Shown here: positions 32,164 through 43,160 of the stretch, in pieces
How positions within the stretch are numbered: the first letter of the stretch is position 1
Layout: each line of letters begins with the position of its first letter
NCBI GenBank assembly: GCA_963575745.1
Contig: CAUYUJ010009347.1
Span: 361,320 to 425,319, forward strand
DNA length: 64,000 bases
Reading direction: 5' to 3'
Source: Prorocentrum cordatum
Lineage: Eukaryota; Sar; Dinophyceae; Prorocentrales; Prorocentraceae
Translations under genes and position numbers: made by a program
The notes under the pieces: generated by a model
Told to the model about the DNA's origin: nothing
What the model saw: the letters and a program-made list of their open reading frames with translations, nothing else
Database searches by the model: none

Positions 32164-34227
32164 CTACTCGTCCTCCTCCTTCACTGCGTCCGAGCCCCCC
32201 TTCTGCATATACTTCTGGAAGAGAGCCTTCTGCTGCAGCCTGGCCGTCAAGTCGCGCTCCGCGCCTGGGAGCGCCTCCTCGCCCTCCGTGAGAGACCTCC
32301 AGTCCAGCTCGTTCGCGAGGTCCCAGCGCACCTTGGACTTCCACTTGTTGGCCCCGCTGCCCCGGGGCTGCTTCCAGTCGTTGATGCATGCCACGTCCTT
32401 GAACGCCCGCTTCAAAGCATAAACTCGTGCGCGTGAGATCTCGCAGCCCGCCGTCTGGATGAACTCGGGCGAGGCCTCCAGCATCCGGTCCAGCGTCAAG
32501 CAGTGCAGCATCATCTCGTGGCCGATGTGGTTGCGATTCAACTCCTTGAGGCGAACCCAGTCCGTCGCGAACTTCACCATGCTGCCGTACTTCCCGTAGG
32601 TCTGGACCAGCAGCTCGGGCGCCACACGGGAGGTGAGGCCCGCTGGGAGGGTGAAGGTGGGCGGCGCGTCGATCTTCGAGAGGTTGGCCAGCAACCTCTC
32701 CCTGGGGTCCCGGAGTGCCTCCCGCAAGGGCTCGAGGCTCACCCCCGCGCCCTCCAGCGTCTCCTTCGTCCCCAGGTCGATGGTAGGGCGCGTCGTAGAT
32801 CTCGCCGTGGCCGACGTGGACGAGGCGTCCTGCAAGGGCTTGCATCCAGGAGAGGCCTTGTCCGCATTGATCCTGTCCTCGAAGCGCTTCAGCCGGTCGA
32901 TCATCCTGAACACATGCATGTCCATGCTGGAGTCCGTGTTGACACTGGGGACTCTCTCCCAGCTGGCGTGACTGCTCTCTCCAGGGGACGCGGCCGACGA
33001 GGCACTCCGACTCGTGGGGGCACGTGGTGACTCCGACCTCGATTTGGTGATCTCGTCGAGCAGGTTGCTCATCGTGGCCTTCATCTCCTGCGTGTCCTTG
33101 GCTGGCTCGCACTCGTCCGACGACCCCGTCACCGAGTGGCCCGCTTCCCCGTCGTTGTCCACGTCGCTCACTGGAGGCGAGGCCCCCGCGAGCAAAGGGG
33201 AGGGGCGCTGCCTGCAGCAACGCAGGAGACTTGGCCCGAGAGCCACCACAGCGGTGAAGATCATGATGGGAATCTCGAGCTTGCCGCGATGGTACAAGTC
33301 GTGCAGATATCCTCGGAAGCCGTCGATCTCGAGTATCATGTTGTGGCCGTCCTCGAGCTTCTCCACTGACCAGCGCATCCACTGCCATAGGTTGCAGTAG
33401 ACCGCTACCCTCCAGAAAAAGAAGGCGGCGCCCACCGTCGACCCCCAGTTCCATGTGCTCCATACGCCAACCAGACCAGAGCGAAACCAGGACAATGAGG
33501 CAACGTAGCCGCGGATGTTGGACAGATACAGCTCGGCCTCGAGCTGCTTCTCCTTGGCCTTCTCCAGGATGTCCGTCTTCTCGGTGGCTGTGAGGGTCGG
33601 GAACGCCTCGTAGTCCCAGCCTGGCTGTCGACGACTCGACATCTTCGCCCGATCCTTGATGTCGCCCACGCCGAGCGCGCGGTCCGGCTTCACGTAGATC
33701 CACCTTGTGTCGTTCTTCTTCTTGGGGTACATTCGCATCGCCAGGAGGGCCACCTGCCCCCGCCGGGGGCCAGTCGTCCAATAGAAGCGGCTCCATCGTG
33801 TCACGCTGGACATGTGCACCCGCAGATAGTCGTAGAAGCTGAGCCGCTCGGACTCTCTCGTGTACCTCAGGGACGCGTCGTCCTCGGGCTCCACGAGCGG
33901 CTTCGAGAGGACAGAGTCGAGGACTCCCCAGTCCCCGATGTACGAGAGCAAGGCAGCACTGGCGAGCCACCACCGCCTCGCCGTGGTGCCGACGAACAGC
34001 GCCCGCGCCGCGAGCACCCGCGCTGGCGGGGCAGAGGGGCGAGCGCGCGCTCCTGGCTCGAACGATCTCGAGCCAGAAAAAGCTTGAGCGGACACGAAAG
34101 ACAAGCAGGGCAGGACGAGGGATATAACCTGCACTACTATCTTACACGGCCCACCCCCACCACACCACCCCGAGACGCGATCAATTAAGTTTGGAAAACG
34201 ATGAAGCTGCTGTTCGTAGCGCTGCAT
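32164..34227 (-). CDS. DIRS-like retroelement ORF1 (gag position), with hydrophobic segments
   Basis: The frame is open to 34356, but the ATG at 34227 (MQRYEQQLHRFPNLIDRV) removes a low-quality N-terminus; the true start is unknown. It ends 145 bases before the ORF2 start on the same strand. Residues here count from 34356. The N-terminal half has hydrophobic stretches at about 71-92 (KIVVQVISLVLPCLSFVSAQ), weakly at 127-147, and at 304-325 and 359-380 (LEIPIMIFTAVVALGPSLLR). The second half is hydrophilic: a Ser-rich linker (430-475), a helix MDMHVFRMIDRLKRFEDRI, and a conserved-looking block KYGSMVKFATDWVRLKELNR near 590-610. The C-terminus is charged. No zinc knuckle is present. By position it is the gag-like ORF; the hydrophobic part is unusual for that and could be a captured host or envelope-like module. 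Confidence 0.55.
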   Translation of the reverse strand: MQRYEQQLHRFPNLIDRVSGWCGGGGPCKIVVQVISLVLPCLSFVSAQAFSGSRSFEPGARARPSAPPARVLAARALFVGTTARRWWLASAALLSYIGDWGVLDSVLSKPLVEPEDDASLRYTRESERLSFYDYLRVHMSSVTRWSRFYWTTGPRRGQVALLAMRMYPKKKNDTRWIYVKPDRALGVGDIKDRAKMSSRRQPGWDYEAFPTLTATEKTDILEKAKEKQLEAELYLSNIRGYVASLSWFRSGLVGVWSTWNWGSTVGAAFFFWRVAVYCNLWQWMRWSVEKLEDGHNMILEIDGFRGYLHDLYHRGKLEIPIMIFTAVVALGPSLLRCCRQRPSPLLAGASPPVSDVDNDGEAGHSVTGSSDECEPAKDTQEMKATMSNLLDEITKSRSESPRAPTSRSASSAASPGESSHASWERVPSVNTDSSMDMHVFRMIDRLKRFEDRINADKASPGCKPLQDASSTSATARSTTRPTIDLGTKETLEGAGVSLEPLREALRDPRERLLANLSKIDAPPTFTLPAGLTSRVAPELLVQTYGKYGSMVKFATDWVRLKELNRNHIGHEMMLHCLTLDRMLEASPEFIQTAGCEISRARVYALKRAFKDVACINDWKQPRGSGANKWKSKVRWDLANELDWRSLTEGEEALPGAERDLTARLQQKALFQKYMQKGGSDAVKEEDE

Positions 34228-34359
34228 AGTGAAGGGCCAGGAGTTGGTAGGGTCGGGGCATCCATCCTCCGTTCTGGACGGGAATGTCGAGGCCCTGCAG
34301 GGGCCAGGCAAATGTGAAGCCTGTCTACCATGACCATGGTGCCGTGACTCATGCACCTC

Positions 34360-35639
34360 CTCCTAATCAGGGCCAAGGTCGGGCACCCCTGGGAGCAAGA
34401 AGTCGGGCGCGCCGCCGTAGTGATCGTGCCTGGCCAGCGCGTGCCCGAGAGCATCGTTAATTAAATGCGGCGAGCTGCGCGTCGGTGCGGTGCGCTCCAG
34501 AGCGACTCGTATCGCAGGGTGCTGCGATCGGGCGATGCTGGCCTCCGTTGGGGGGCCTGGCAGCGTTTCTTCAGGGCGCAGCGGGGGTGCGGGTGCGCGC
34601 GAGGGGTTGCTTGTGAGGGTTGGTCTAGCGACCGCGGGCGTCGACCCGCCTGGCGCAGTAGTGGCCCCGCCCGCCCCGTCGCGTGCAACTCGGGGCGACC
34701 CTGGGCCTTCCCTAGGGGCCTGGCCATCGGGCTCGGCGCCGCGTTGGGCCCCAGCACCGTCCCCTCTGGTGCAGGCCGTGTTGGCGCCCGTCAAGGTGTC
34801 GTTGCCTTCGTCAGGCGGCCCTTCCGCTCTGGCGGACTCGTCGTGAGATTCCGTGGCCGCGCCCACGGTTCTTTTTTCGGCTTCTGGCCGGTCGGGCGTG
34901 CAAAAGGTGTCCAGTTGCCTGGGGCATTGGCCAGGGCATGGCAGGCTTGGGGCCTGGTTGGCGCAAGCCGTGATACGCTCGACTCCTGGCCCTGGTCTTG
35001 AGGATTCGCTTTGCAGATCGTGTCGGTCGCTCGAGGCAGAGCGGTTCAATGCTTACCAACCAATCGGGACCGAACCCACCGCGCCCTTGGAGGGCGTCGA
35101 GGGCCGTGGCCCGCGGCAGGCCCTGGACGGGCGCACGTTGAGCCCCTTGTTGGGCACTGGCATGAGCGAGATTGACCATCGCGCGCCAACTTGTCCGCAC
35201 GCGCCGTCGATGTTTGTAGCGCGCGCGAGCTCGGCAGCTCTCACTGCTGCCGCTGCCGGCCAGGGAATTGCGTGTCCGCGCTCGCCCTCCAGAGCCAGGC
35301 CCCGTTCCGAACCCCACCGCCGGTGGGGATCGAGCCGGCCCGCCAGGGCGACGTTGGTCCCGATCTGATCGCTGCGCCTGCCAGGTCGATCGTTCCAGAG
35401 CGGCTTTTGACAGGCCCCATCGGAGGGGCACGGCGCGCCCGCGCGGTGCAGGGTACAGGGCTGGCCTGCTCCTGATCCGCTGGGCGCGCCAGCGGGCACA
35501 TGGCCTGCTGCTGGGTTGGTGCCCGCTGCGGCCCTGCTGACTGAGCTGCTGGTGATCCCCCGCGGGGAGCTGCCGAAGTCCTGGGTGCCCAGGCCGTCCA
35601 GCAGTTCAGGGGGTATCAGGGTGTTGTCCCGCAACGGCG
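34360..35639. other. no recognisable gene upstream of the retroelement
   Basis: GC-rich sequence with open frames on both strands but no domain. It may contain the untranslated leader of the element. No terminal repeat shared with the sequence beyond 27845 was recognised by eye. Confidence 0.35.
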
Positions 35640-35812
35640 TCACTTCAGAGATGGAGGCTGTCCCTGACCTGCTGCGGGACCGAGGGTGTCCAGGGGACAC
35701 TGGCAGCTGGGATGTGGTCCCGCAGCGGCGTCACCTCGATGGAGGCTGTCCCTGACCTGCAGTGGGACTGAGGGTGTCCAGGGGACACTGGCAGCTGGGA
35801 TGTGACTGGGCC
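35640..35812. repeat. 86-bp tandem duplication
   Basis: GAGGGTGTCCAGGGGACACT and the surrounding 86 bp occur twice, with copies starting near 35653 and 35739. Confidence 0.8.
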
Positions 35813-36237
35813 CCCTGGATATATGTCCTATGCAATCATGCGCGCTTCCACGCGGGCTCCCGTCGGCTCTATTGCCAGGGGGATGGGCGCAGTCGTCGCC
35901 CCTGAGGCGGGCTACCGTATCCTGGGACCCGCTCGGGTCGCGTCTGGGTGCACCTTGTGCCGCATCTGTTCCTCCAACCCTCCGCAAAACGTAACCCCAG
36001 TTTTGCCGACCCCCCCTATCGCCCCCAATGTCATTGTTCAGTTGCGCGCGCGGCGCGGTGTGCGGAGGCCGTCGGACAATCCGAAGTTGGTGTTTCAGCA
36101 CCAACATTGAACATTCGGGGTTTCGCGGGAAAGCTTGCGTTAAGTTTCGCGGAGGGATGTAGGGGATACGTTCCATCGCCGTCCACAGGCGGGGATGTCG
36201 CGGGAAGAGGTCCATGCGTCTGTCCCCTGCTTTGGGA

Positions 36238-37345
36238 GCCACCAATCGTGGCGAGAACTGTGAGAAACTCTCGGCGTTGTCCTGGGGTGGGGGACGTCGC
36301 GGAGAGCGGTAGGCCGCACTCCTCTTCCATGCAGTGGTCCCAGATGTGGGACCGTTGTACGTCAGGGAAGCGGGAAATACCGGGGTTCTGTCTGTGTTCG
36401 CCACGATGAGCTCCAGCATCGGGTCTAGGTTCGGGCCCCGCTCCTTCACCTGCCCCGCTGGTCCGGAGCCCGTCCGAGCTGGGCTCAGGAGGCAGACGTT
36501 GCCTTCTCCCCCCCATTCCCTTCAGGCGTGCCACCAGCCGTGGCGAGAGACTCTGAAATTATGCTGCGCTGTCCCTGCGACCGGCAGCGATCCCGCGGCG
36601 GGGAACGCAGTGGCGCAGGGAGGGCAGGCTGAGGTTCGCAAAGGGGGGGGGTCCCGAGGGGCCGTAGGGAGACCCGTGGGCCCGTTCCCTGGGTCACCGC
36701 CTGGGTCATGCTGGGAACGTGGCGGCGCGGACCGGCCGTCAGCCCTGCTGGCTGACTGGGTGCCTGCGTTCCGAGAGGACCGCCCGCTGCCTGGGTCCTG
36801 TTCAGCTCCCTACCTAAGCAATTCATCGTGTGTAGCAGAATCGGGTCTGGGTCCAGGGCGAGCGCCTTCGACTAGGTCGGCCGTCGTGCCTCCGGCCACT
36901 CCGTTGCCTTCCGCACTCCCTTCCCCCCCGTCACGCCTCGCTGGGTTGTGCCACCATTCGTGGCGAGATATTGTCAAGTAGTCCCTCGACCTCCCCTCGA
37001 GCAGCAGCGAACCCGGGGCGCGGAACGCTGCGACGCAGGGAGGGCAGGCTGGGGCTCACACAGGGGGGGTCCCTGGGGGTGATTGTCCCTGGGCTCGGAA
37101 TGGGAGCCTGGGGTCCTGGTTCGTTCGCTGTCCCTGGTGTCTGGCTGGGGGCCTCCCGCGCGCGCGGGATACCCAACAGACCCGCCCCAGGATCCCCGGG
37201 ACGATCGACGGTGTCTTGTGAAAGCTCGCTTATACCAGGTCGCTGGGAATGCGTGGTAGCCTCCAAGCAGTGCGCATTGCCGTGACAAGATTGGTATCCC
37301 TCATCCAGTCTTCCCCCACACCTCCCTCGATCTTCCACCTCGCCA
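36238..37345. repeat. ~420-bp tandem repeat with GCCACCA..CGTGGCGAGA landmark
   Basis: The landmark stands at 36238, 36530 and 36950 (spacings 292 and 420). The last two copies also share CGCAGGGAGGGCAGGCTG and a following G-run. CCAC-N4-5-GTGG inside the landmark is itself palindromic. 35813-36237 shows no gene. Confidence 0.7.
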
Positions 37346-37522
37346 GAGGGGGCATCCCCAGCCGGGTGCCAGCCTTCCGCGTCCATCCGAGTCCAAAGCT
37401 GGGCGGGGCATCAGGGTTTGCCAGCGGCGCGGGCCGCGGCAGGGGGAGGGCCGCGCGGCCGCCGCGTGCTGGGACGGGGTCCGCGTGCGTCCGGCGCCCC
37501 CTCGAGTGCGGGAGACCCCGAG

Positions 37523-37645
37523 GAGTGTGTGTGAGTGTGTGTGTGTGTGTGTGTCACGTGTGTGTGTGTGTGTGTGTTGTCACGTGTGTGTGTGTGTCGT
37601 GTGTGTGTGTGTGTGAGTGTGTGTGTGCGTGTGTGTTGTCACCTG
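37523..37645. repeat. (TG)n microsatellite interrupted by TCACG
   Basis: GTGTGT runs broken by GTCACGTG and GTCGTG. Confidence 0.9.
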
Positions 37646-37789
37646 GTGCCAGGGCGGCTGGCGAGTGCGGCCCTCCGCCCCAGCGCCTGCCTGCGGCGAG
37701 GTACCCGAGCGGCATCGGCCTGCGCGTGTACCGGCGCGCCCGCGTGGGATGCGGGGGTCTTGGGGCTGGGGTTGCCAAGTTTGGGGGCG

Positions 37790-37990
37790 TCCGTTGGGGC
37801 CGATTTCGCTCCGATCGATCCGATTCGATCTCGATTTTGGCTGGCCCGATCTGGGTCGATTCCGATGTGCCGACGATCCGTTGCAGACCGATGCATGCGG
37901 GCGCTGTTGCGCAACCCGGCGCGGCCGATCCGATTCGGTCACGATTCCGGTTCGGCAGGCGTTTCGGATCGATCCGATTTGTGGGTGCGA
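37790..37990. repeat. CGATCCGATTCG-rich degenerate repeat
   Basis: Repeated GATCCGATT and GGTCGATTCCGAT variants resemble the 18225-18385 tract. 37991-39860 shows no recognisable gene; 39091-39360 is open but without motif. Confidence 0.45.
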
Positions 37991-39999
37991 TGACGACTGC
38001 TGCTGGGTCCCTCGAGGGTGGGAGGCAGTCCCCACCACTTTTGGCCAGGCGGAGCTAGGACGAGGATGAGTCCGTCCCAGGGTGTTTTGGAACGCTCTCA
38101 CAGCGCTCCGGAACGCTCTGGGGAGGCCGCGGCGCCCGAGACATCCTCCCGAGCCGCCAGATGTCAGAGATTCTCGATTTATCCGTGCCCGATTCTGTTT
38201 TCGTCAATCGGTGCCCAGGAGAGGCGTGAGGCGCAGGAGCAGGTGCAGGAACGTGGTCAGGAGTACGAGGAGGGCGGCGAGGCGGGGGAGCCCAAAGGCG
38301 AGAGGAGGCCTCTCGTGGGTGGGCCTGCGCAGCGCCGCGGAAGCCTGCGGAACGCCTGTTGGGCTGGCGAGGCTAGACAGAGTATTATGTTCAGAGCAAG
38401 CAAGCCGGAAGGTCAGTGCAGGTCGATGCTCAGAGGTGGAACGTCGTTTCCCCTTTCCTGGGCCTCCTGGACGCCCTCGTCGCCACAGTTGGTTCCGGAT
38501 CGAAATCCTAATCGGAACGCACCCCGGGAGAGGTCTGGGGAGTCGCGGTATCGGTATTTGTTAGTATGCTTAGTTTAATGCCAGCATGCCGGCTGGTCAG
38601 AGCAGATCGATGCAGATTTTGCCAGTAGCACGATTCGTCCCATGCGGTTTTCCTTCTGAGTCGAGCTGACCAGACTGACCACGTGCATGCAGAAGGGTGT
38701 GGGAGCATTGCCCCAGCACTCTTGCAGAAACAGGGCGTCGCATGTTTCATGCCGATAGTGTTCGAAGCCAGGCAGAAGCTGTTCGGGCCGGCATCGTGGC
38801 TCATTACGACAGGCGGAGATTTCTCACCCTGTGCATAGTGGATCGTGATACGAGCGACGTCGAATGGTACCGCAAAGCCGTTGTTTCGTCATATTTGTTG
38901 ACGGTTTCTGCATGTCCTCACAGGTGGTCTTCTTTTACAGTCTTACTCCAGTCATTCCTCAATCGCGTATGAGGGTCATGTCTGACTTAGCCTGACTCAA
39001 ATGTGTGACCATGCGATCTGTCCCGTTTGACTGCGCACCGGGTGTTCTCGTGAAAATATTGCCTGAGTACCATCACAACCATCGAGGGAGTTGCCGTGTG
39101 CAAAGGTCAGGCTCCTCGGCCTCGAAGCATTCGGTGGTCTCGATCAGGAATATTGGTTCGCCTTGCCACCAGCCTGCACTGACATTCGCTGGGGCACAAC
39201 GTCACCGTTCGGTTTGTTCAGTTTGAGACGGGCAGGGAAGCAGGATAACATGAGGATAGAACTCAGACTTCCTGTCCGGACACATTCACGGCTTCGGCCA
39301 GCTCAGAGCAGCAGCCCCCGCGAGCTCCGCCCAGCTCTTTTTACCCCTTTGGGTCATTGAGCTGAACACCTGCCCTCCCCCCCTCATCCTCGCATGAGCT
39401 GCCCACGTCCGTCCCTCTCTCCGCGGGAGCGTTCAGAGTTTTTTTTTCGCCAGAGCGACCTCGGGTGTGCGACTTTCGGGGGTCGCGTTGGGGAGGGGGG
39501 GCGGGCGCCCGAGCACGGGGGTCGCCACTGCCGCGTCGCACGCGGCGATCGGCAGGGCCGCGCACCGAGGGGCCTTTCCTTGCCCCGCGGCAGCTGCTGC
39601 GTGCGGCTGGCCCCTCCCCGAGGCGGACGCACCTCTGGGAGGGCACCGCGCGGCGCGCGCGGCGGAGGTGCCGCGTCGTCGCGCCGCCGCCGAACTCCGT
39701 GGGCGCCCGGCAGAACGTGTCCAGCCCGTTCGGGACCGCCGGGGTGAGGTCCGGGCTCGAGTGCGGTCGAAGACCGGCAGTCACAGCCCCGAATACTCAG
39801 GGTTGTGGGCAGCCAGGGGTAGCTACATGCTCTCGAAGAAGAAATCACGACATATACATATAACGGCGCACCGGGTCTGGGGGCCCGGGGCCGGGACCCC
39901 GACCACAAATGTGGGCCCCGGGGGGCCCGGAGGCTCGTCGGACCGCCGGACGCCGTCCAAGATAAGATCGTTCGCAGGCGGCTTCGGAACGCGCTCCGA

Positions 40000-41155
40000 T
40001 GGCTCCAGATGCCTTCCAAGAAGCCTGTCATGACACCAAGAAGGTCCCAGAAGCCTCCAAGACGCTCCGAGAGGCAGCCCAAGAGAGGCCCAAGAAGCAA
40101 AAATCGTGCCATTCCTATGGGAAAACGTCTATTGTTCGCATGTTCGCCTCTTGGGCTTTCGCCGCGTCCAACACGGCCCAAGAGGCGCCCAAGACGGTCT
40201 ACGAGGCCTCCGGGAGCGCTCCAAGGCTGCGCACGAGTGGCCCAGGACGGCCCCAAGACGGCCCAAGAGAGCCCCAAGACGAGTTGAGAGGGGTCCCAGA
40301 CGGAGAAAGCCAACCTCGAATTCCGAGCTTCCGGCCCAAGAGGCTCCAGGAGGCGCCAAAATGCCGCCAAGAGGCGCCAAAAGGCTCCCAAAAGCACCCC
40401 AAGACGTTCTGAGAGGCACCCCAAGAGAGGTCCAAGAAACAAAAATCGTGCCATTCCGATGAGAAAACGTATATTTTTCGCATGTTCGCCTCTTGGGCTT
40501 TCACCGCGTCCAAGACGGCCCAAGAGGCCTCCAAGACGGCCTAGGAGGCCTCCGGGAGCGCTCCAAGGCTGCGCACGAGTGGCTCAGGACGGCCCCAAGA
40601 CGGCCCAAGAGAACCCCAAGACGATTTCGAGAGGGGTCCCAGAAGGAGAAAGCCACTCTCGAATTCCGAGCTTCCGGCCCAACACATCCCAGGAGGCGCC
40701 AAAACGCCGCCCAGAGGCGCCAAAAGGCTTCCAAAATCAGCCCAAGACGTTCCGAGAGGCACCCCAAGAGAGGTCCAAGAAGCAAAAATGGTCCCATTCC
40801 TATGGGAAAACGTATACTTTTCGCATGGTCGCCTGTTGGGTTTTCACCGCGTCCAACACGTCCGAAGAGGCTCCCAAGACGGCCTAGGTGGCCCCCAAGA
40901 GAGTTCCAAGACGGTTCACGAGGCGCCCAGGACGGCAAAATTGGACTCCAAAATGGCCTAAGAGAGCCCCAAGGCGTGCCCGAGAGGGGTCCCAGAGGGA
41001 GAAAGCCACTGTAGAATTCCGAGCTTTCGGCCCCAAGAGGCTCCAGGAGGCGCCAAGAGAGCTCCAAGAAGCCCCCACGAGAGACCCAGGACGCCCCAAG
41101 AGGCTCCAAAGGCGGCCCAAGAGAGCCCCAAGATGGGCCCGAGAGGGGTTCCACG
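40000..41155 (-). repeat. 343-bp satellite (CTTGGG family, inverted)
   Basis: The landmark AAAT(C/G)GT(G/C)CCATTCC starts at 40100, 40443 and 40786, exactly 343 bp apart. A second landmark GAGCTT(C/T)CGGCCC stands at about 40328, 40669 and 41021. About 3.3 units are present. The filler between landmarks is the reverse complement of the CTTGGGGCC family (CCAAGAGGCCCCAAGA). Confidence 0.9.
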
Positions 41156-41182
41156 CAAGTTGTTATTGTATCGCTCGGGGAA

Positions 41183-41245
41183 GGAGGAAGATGAGGAGGA
41201 AGACGAGGAGGAGGAGGAGGAGGAGGAGGAGGAGGAGGAGGAGGA
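41183..41245. repeat. (GAG)n tract
   Basis: GAG triplets. A GCGCGCGAAGCGCGCGC palindrome follows at about 41278-41294. Confidence 0.85.
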
Positions 41246-41306
41246 TTCCTGGGTCTGTGACTCGACAGAACCTAAGCGCGCGCGAAGCGCGCGCGTGGTT
41301 CTAGTA

Positions 41307-41462
41307 GACATAAAGCTTCGACGCTCCACGCAGATTTCTTGGATCACCGCTGGACCCCCCTGGCGGCGCCTCTGGCGCCGCCCCTGGCGCTCTCCGCGCG
41401 CCAAGGGAGGCGGGTCAGGAGCAAATCCAAGAAATCCGCGCTGGCCGTCGAACGTTTATGTT
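41307..41462 (+). mobile_element. 156-bp MITE with ~37-bp terminal inverted repeats, copy 1
   Basis: The left end 41308-41344 pairs with the right end 41425-41461 at 30 of 37 positions; the inner part GATTTCTTGGAT is perfect. The core carries GGCGGCGCC and GGCGCCGCC, so the whole unit folds back. TA flanks both ends (41305-41306, 41463-41464), as in Tc1/mariner-Stowaway elements, though two bases may be chance. A diverged inverted copy lies at 61594-61735. Confidence 0.7.
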
Positions 41463-41464
41463 TA

Positions 41465-43160
41465 TGCAGTTTTGTTCCTCCTCTGAGAGTCGCGCCTCGG
41501 GGGCCCGAACCTGAGTGACCCCGGACCGCAGTTGTCACGGATAGCTCTGGCGTTCCACCCTCCCGAAGTATCAGAGCCCGGGGCAGCCTTGATATCTCGG
41601 GCGCCCACGGCAGCAGGTCGTGCCCAGTCTGAACAGGACTCAGTGGGGCAACGTTAGGGTGGGATCGGCTCAGGGGTGCATCGACCCCCAATCGCACGTG
41701 TATCGTGGATAGCGGCCTGATAGCCCACCCCGCCCGGGAGCGTGCGGACTTGTTATTGAGAGCCTATCGCCGACCTGTTGGCGATGCATCGCCGACTCCA
41801 GGTCGATGATGCTTCCCCCTGAGCCAGTCCCTCCCTATCGTCCCCCCTCAGACTCGCTGTCAGTGTCGCAGTGGACGTTACCCATTTGAGGCAGGACGTC
41901 GCCTGCTCAACGGCATCCTTCGAGGCGTTTGGGCCCTGTCGGGGGATGGGGCCGTGGCCGTCTCCCGTAGAGCTCCTCGGACTCCGCTGCGGGGGGGCGT
42001 CTGGTTGTTCCAGGCGGCCTCGCCACGCCCGCGGCCTCGCAGCAGGATGAGGAAAAGGGAGGAGGAGCGGAGGGAGGCACCCGTCCTGCGGAATACCGTC
42101 TCTCGGGTGAGCTGGCCCGAAGGCTCTCCGAAGTGCACCCGCAGTTGAGGATGAATCCGAAGCGGAAATGCCGCAGGAAGAGATGGCCCCCCCCCCCCGC
42201 AGGCTCGGTCAACATCACATTGCTGGGCGGTTCTGCAACCTCGCCCTGAGCGCAGCCCCTTCCCCCGAGAGCATGAGCATGAGCCAGACAGGTCGGTTTT
42301 GCACCCTCATGCCAGCTTGAACTCTGGGCACATTTCGGCACTGCCACTGCCGCCGCCGCCCCCTCGTTAGTGCCACCAGCTCGAGGGACGGCGACAGCGA
42401 CAGTGGCGGTGGCCGAGGAGGGGGAGTGAAAGAAGGATACGGACCATGAGGACGACTAGGTCTTTTGCGGAGGCCGCGAACATCAGATTGCGCGGGGCGT
42501 GGGCTGCGGTTGAGGAGTCCATTTGAATTCGGGAGCCACTTTGACATTGTATTTGCCGTAAGGGGCCTGGCGTGTTGTGACACAGCGGTGCCATTGTAGA
42601 GTCACGGGGCAAACGCCGCATCGGTTCAAGCAGCAAACTACGCAGCATTTGCCAACCCCATGTCATGACTTGTGCGACTGCGAGTTGCCCCCTTGAGGCG
42701 CTGTTGCTTGGAGCCCCTTGTGCCTCTTGGAAGCCGGTCGTGCCAGCCCAGCAGACTTCCTCGGCCCCCCTTGCCCGCGGGGGGGGACACCTCGACGCCC
42801 TCCTGACCCGTCGTGGTGTGGGCCTGGAGCTCCCGTTCGCTCCCCGTGGCCTCCCGAGGGCCTCTCCCTCCTGCGTGCCCTCCCCGCGCCCTTCCCAACC
42901 GCGAAAATTGTTTCCCTCCGGGGCATGGGAGTGCCTTCCTGGGGATCGGCCAGGCACCTCCCACAGGCCCATAGGCCGTTGCCCAAGTGGCTGGCGGACT
43001 GGCAATGAGCGTGTCCCCGCCTTCGGGAGGGTATCGGTCGTCGCTTCAGGCTCCGTGCGTGCGTCCGCTCGGCGTCCTCTGGCGCCGTGCGTGCCTCCGG
43101 TCGCTCCGCCCGCCCCGTCCCCCCCCCTCGCAGGGCCGCCAAGGCCCGCTCTTCGACCCG
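41465..43160. other. no recognisable gene
   Basis: Mixed and GC-rich sequence. Long frames exist on both strands without domain or motif. 43100-43160 may be the leader of the glutamine synthetase copy, but no spliced-leader relict was seen there. Confidence 0.4.

Noticed and set aside
29855-33973. Minus-strand open frame of 1372 codons overlapping ORF1 and ORF2
   Set aside because: It is a shadow in an alternative frame: Arg/Gly/Pro/His-rich, no domain, while the overlapping frames carry RT, RNase H and methylase motifs.
34360-37400. Long terminal repeat of the retroelement
   Set aside because: By eye no block here recurs beyond the recombinase end; the tandem repeats at 35640 and 36238 are local.
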